Origin: an uncultured Chloroflexales bacterium
GTDB lineage: Bacteria; Chloroflexota; Chloroflexia; Chloroflexales; Chloroflexaceae
NCBI GenBank assembly: GCA_937918935.1
Contig: CAKZSI010000044.1
Span: forward strand, 20,300 to 84,299
DNA: 64,000 nt
Reading direction: 5' to 3'
Shown here: positions 63,118-64,000 of the stretch, one piece after another
Layout: every line of letters begins with the position of its first letter
Numbering within the stretch: the first letter of the stretch is position 1
Notes under the pieces: model-generated
Database searches by the model: none
Seen by the model: only the letters and a program-made list of their open reading frames with translations
Told to the model about the DNA's origin: nothing
Made by a program: the position numbers and the translations under genes

Positions 63118-63268
63118 TGCTCGGGGGAGGGTCTGGAAGTGCCTGGCCCTCGCAGGAGAGCAACGTGAGAGAGTTCGGGAGGGCGCAGCCCTCCGGGAAA
63201 AAACGTGAGCAGCTCCGGGAGGGCGCGGCCCTCCCGGGAAATAAACAAGGGAGGGCCGCGCCCTCCCA
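63118..63268. repeat. Cluster of four family B palindromes
   Basis: GGGGGAGGGTCTGGAAG with GGCCCTCGCAGG (63123-63156), CGGGAGGGCGCAGCCCTCCG (63176-63195), CCGGGAGGGCGCGGCCCTCC (63215-63234, plus CGGG), and GGGAGGGCCGCGCCCTCCC (63250-63268). They fill the gap between cbiA and the flavodoxin-like gene and may end B12-cluster transcription. Confidence 0.85.
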
Positions 63269-63352
63269 GGGAAACTCTGTTTTTGTTCCTTGCAGTGTGT
63301 TGTTATGTCGCGTGTGACCAATCGGAAACCGCATGAACCAGAGGAGCACCCT

Positions 63353-63859
63353 ATGTCTCAGCGCGTACTTGTAGCCTACGCCAGCAAATACGGCTCAACC
63401 GCCGAAATCGCCGAACGCATCGGCCAGACCCTGCGCCGGGCCGGCCTGGAGGTGGATGTCGCCGAAATTACGCCAACCCTGAACCCCATGCCCTACACTG
63501 CCGTTGTCGTGGGTAGCGCCGTCTACACGGGCGTCTGGCTCAAACCAGCGGTTGAGTTCCTGCAAGGGTACAGCGAGGTCCTGTCCAAACGACCGGTGTG
63601 GATCTTCTCCAGCGGGCCGACGGGCGAAGGCGATCCCATGACCTTGCTCAAGGGCTGGCGCGTCCCCGAGGGGCAACGCCACCTGGTCGAGCGCCTTCAG
63701 CCCCGCGACGTGGCCGTGTTTCACGGGAACATCGATACCGAGAAGCTGAACCTGGCTGAAAAGATGATGATCACCGTCATCAAGGCCCCCACCGGCGACT
63801 TCCGCAACTGGCAGGCGATCGAAGCCTGGGCTGGCGGCGTCGCCAGCGCCCTCGCGTGA
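63353..63859 (+). CDS. Flavodoxin-domain protein, HemG-like
   Basis: A 168-residue flavodoxin-fold protein. The FMN phosphate loop YASKYGSTAEIAERI, VVVGSAVYTGVWLKPAVEFL and the C-terminal APTGDFRNWQAIEAWA match the flavodoxin group that includes menaquinone-linked protoporphyrinogen oxidase HemG. A tetrapyrrole role would suit the neighbourhood, but a general flavodoxin is equally possible. The start at 63353 has AGAGGAG 6 bases upstream. It is separated from cbiA by the family B palindrome cluster, so is probably its own transcript. Confidence 0.85.
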   Translation: MSQRVLVAYASKYGSTAEIAERIGQTLRRAGLEVDVAEITPTLNPMPYTAVVVGSAVYTGVWLKPAVEFLQGYSEVLSKRPVWIFSSGPTGEGDPMTLLKGWRVPEGQRHLVERLQPRDVAVFHGNIDTEKLNLAEKMMITVIKAPTGDFRNWQAIEAWAGGVASALA

Positions 63860-64000
63860 ACCCGGGCCGCCCAGGGAAGGGGCCGGGTGGCCGCGCCCTC
63901 CACAGCACGCCTCCGGTAGGGCGCGCCACGGCCCCATAGCCACCGATGCCAGACCCGCCCTTGTGGGTGGGGCGCGGGGAGGGCTGCGCCCTCCCCGCCA
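63860..64000. other. Window end, non-coding with family B palindrome
   Basis: No gene is seen. It ends with GGGGAGGGCTGCGCCCTCCCC (family B, about 63977-63997), which could also serve as terminator of the flavodoxin-like gene. Confidence 0.45.

Overview
The window is about two-thirds G+C and densely coded. It looks like part of a chromosome of the phylum Chloroflexota, probably class Chloroflexia (Chloroflexus/Roseiflexus-like). That is an inference from DUF4397 exported proteins, secreted proteins whose C-termini end in a (Y/F)LP-type tail, a MeaB plus B12-domain pair, a pyrophosphate-type phosphofructokinase, FeS-type photolyase and a full B12 locus. No rRNA, tRNA, phage, IS element or CRISPR array was seen.

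Layout. 1-19.4 kb: cell-surface and exported proteins (two sortase-like proteins, two multi-DUF4397 proteins, a Tat-exported PhoX phosphatase, a DsbA-like lipoprotein), mixed with a histidine kinase/phosphoesterase pair, a MeaB/methylmalonyl-CoA-mutase B12-domain pair, a 2Fe-2S ferredoxin, a PfkB sugar kinase and an SDR/membrane-protein operon. 19.7-24.3 kb: a glycolytic block with two phosphofructokinases of different active-site type, class I aldolase and GAPDH. 24.7-27.7 kb: a tightly coupled light-repair operon in which a complete FeS photolyase is followed by DUF2256 and then by a second photolyase split into two separate proteins in swapped order. 27.8-34.9 kb: an MBL hydrolase, MFS transporter, MsrB, two membrane proteins, an M3 peptidase and a CDF metal exporter. 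35.2-44.2 kb: an unusual signalling locus consisting of a 1653-residue receiver/multi-GAF kinase, a receiver/phosphotransferase-fold protein with a duplicated translation start, and a convergent NUDIX plus STAND-like ATPase pair. 44.4-45.8 kb: small membrane proteins. 46.2-63.1 kb: a DtxR-type regulator, a cobalamin riboswitch with terminator, and a nearly uninterrupted cobalt-uptake and anaerobic B12-synthesis cluster (cobO, cbiMNQO, cbiB, cbiX, cbiC, cbiD, cbiET, cbiL, a five-function fusion, cbiA). The window ends with a flavodoxin-like gene.

How it fits together. The CobA and dehydrogenase domains of the large fusion make sirohydrochlorin, CbiX inserts cobalt delivered by CbiMNQO, and CbiL/H/F/G/D/ET/C carry the ring to cobyrinate. 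CbiA amidates it and CobO adenosylates it, under riboswitch feedback. The MeaB/B12-domain pair elsewhere in the window is a likely consumer of the cofactor. Precorrin-6A reductase (CbiJ/CobK), CbiP and the nucleotide-loop genes are not in the window.

The intergenic DNA is unusually rich in dispersed imperfect palindromes of at least four sequence families. Octameric CACCTCCA repeats lie inside the B12 fusion gene exactly at a domain boundary.
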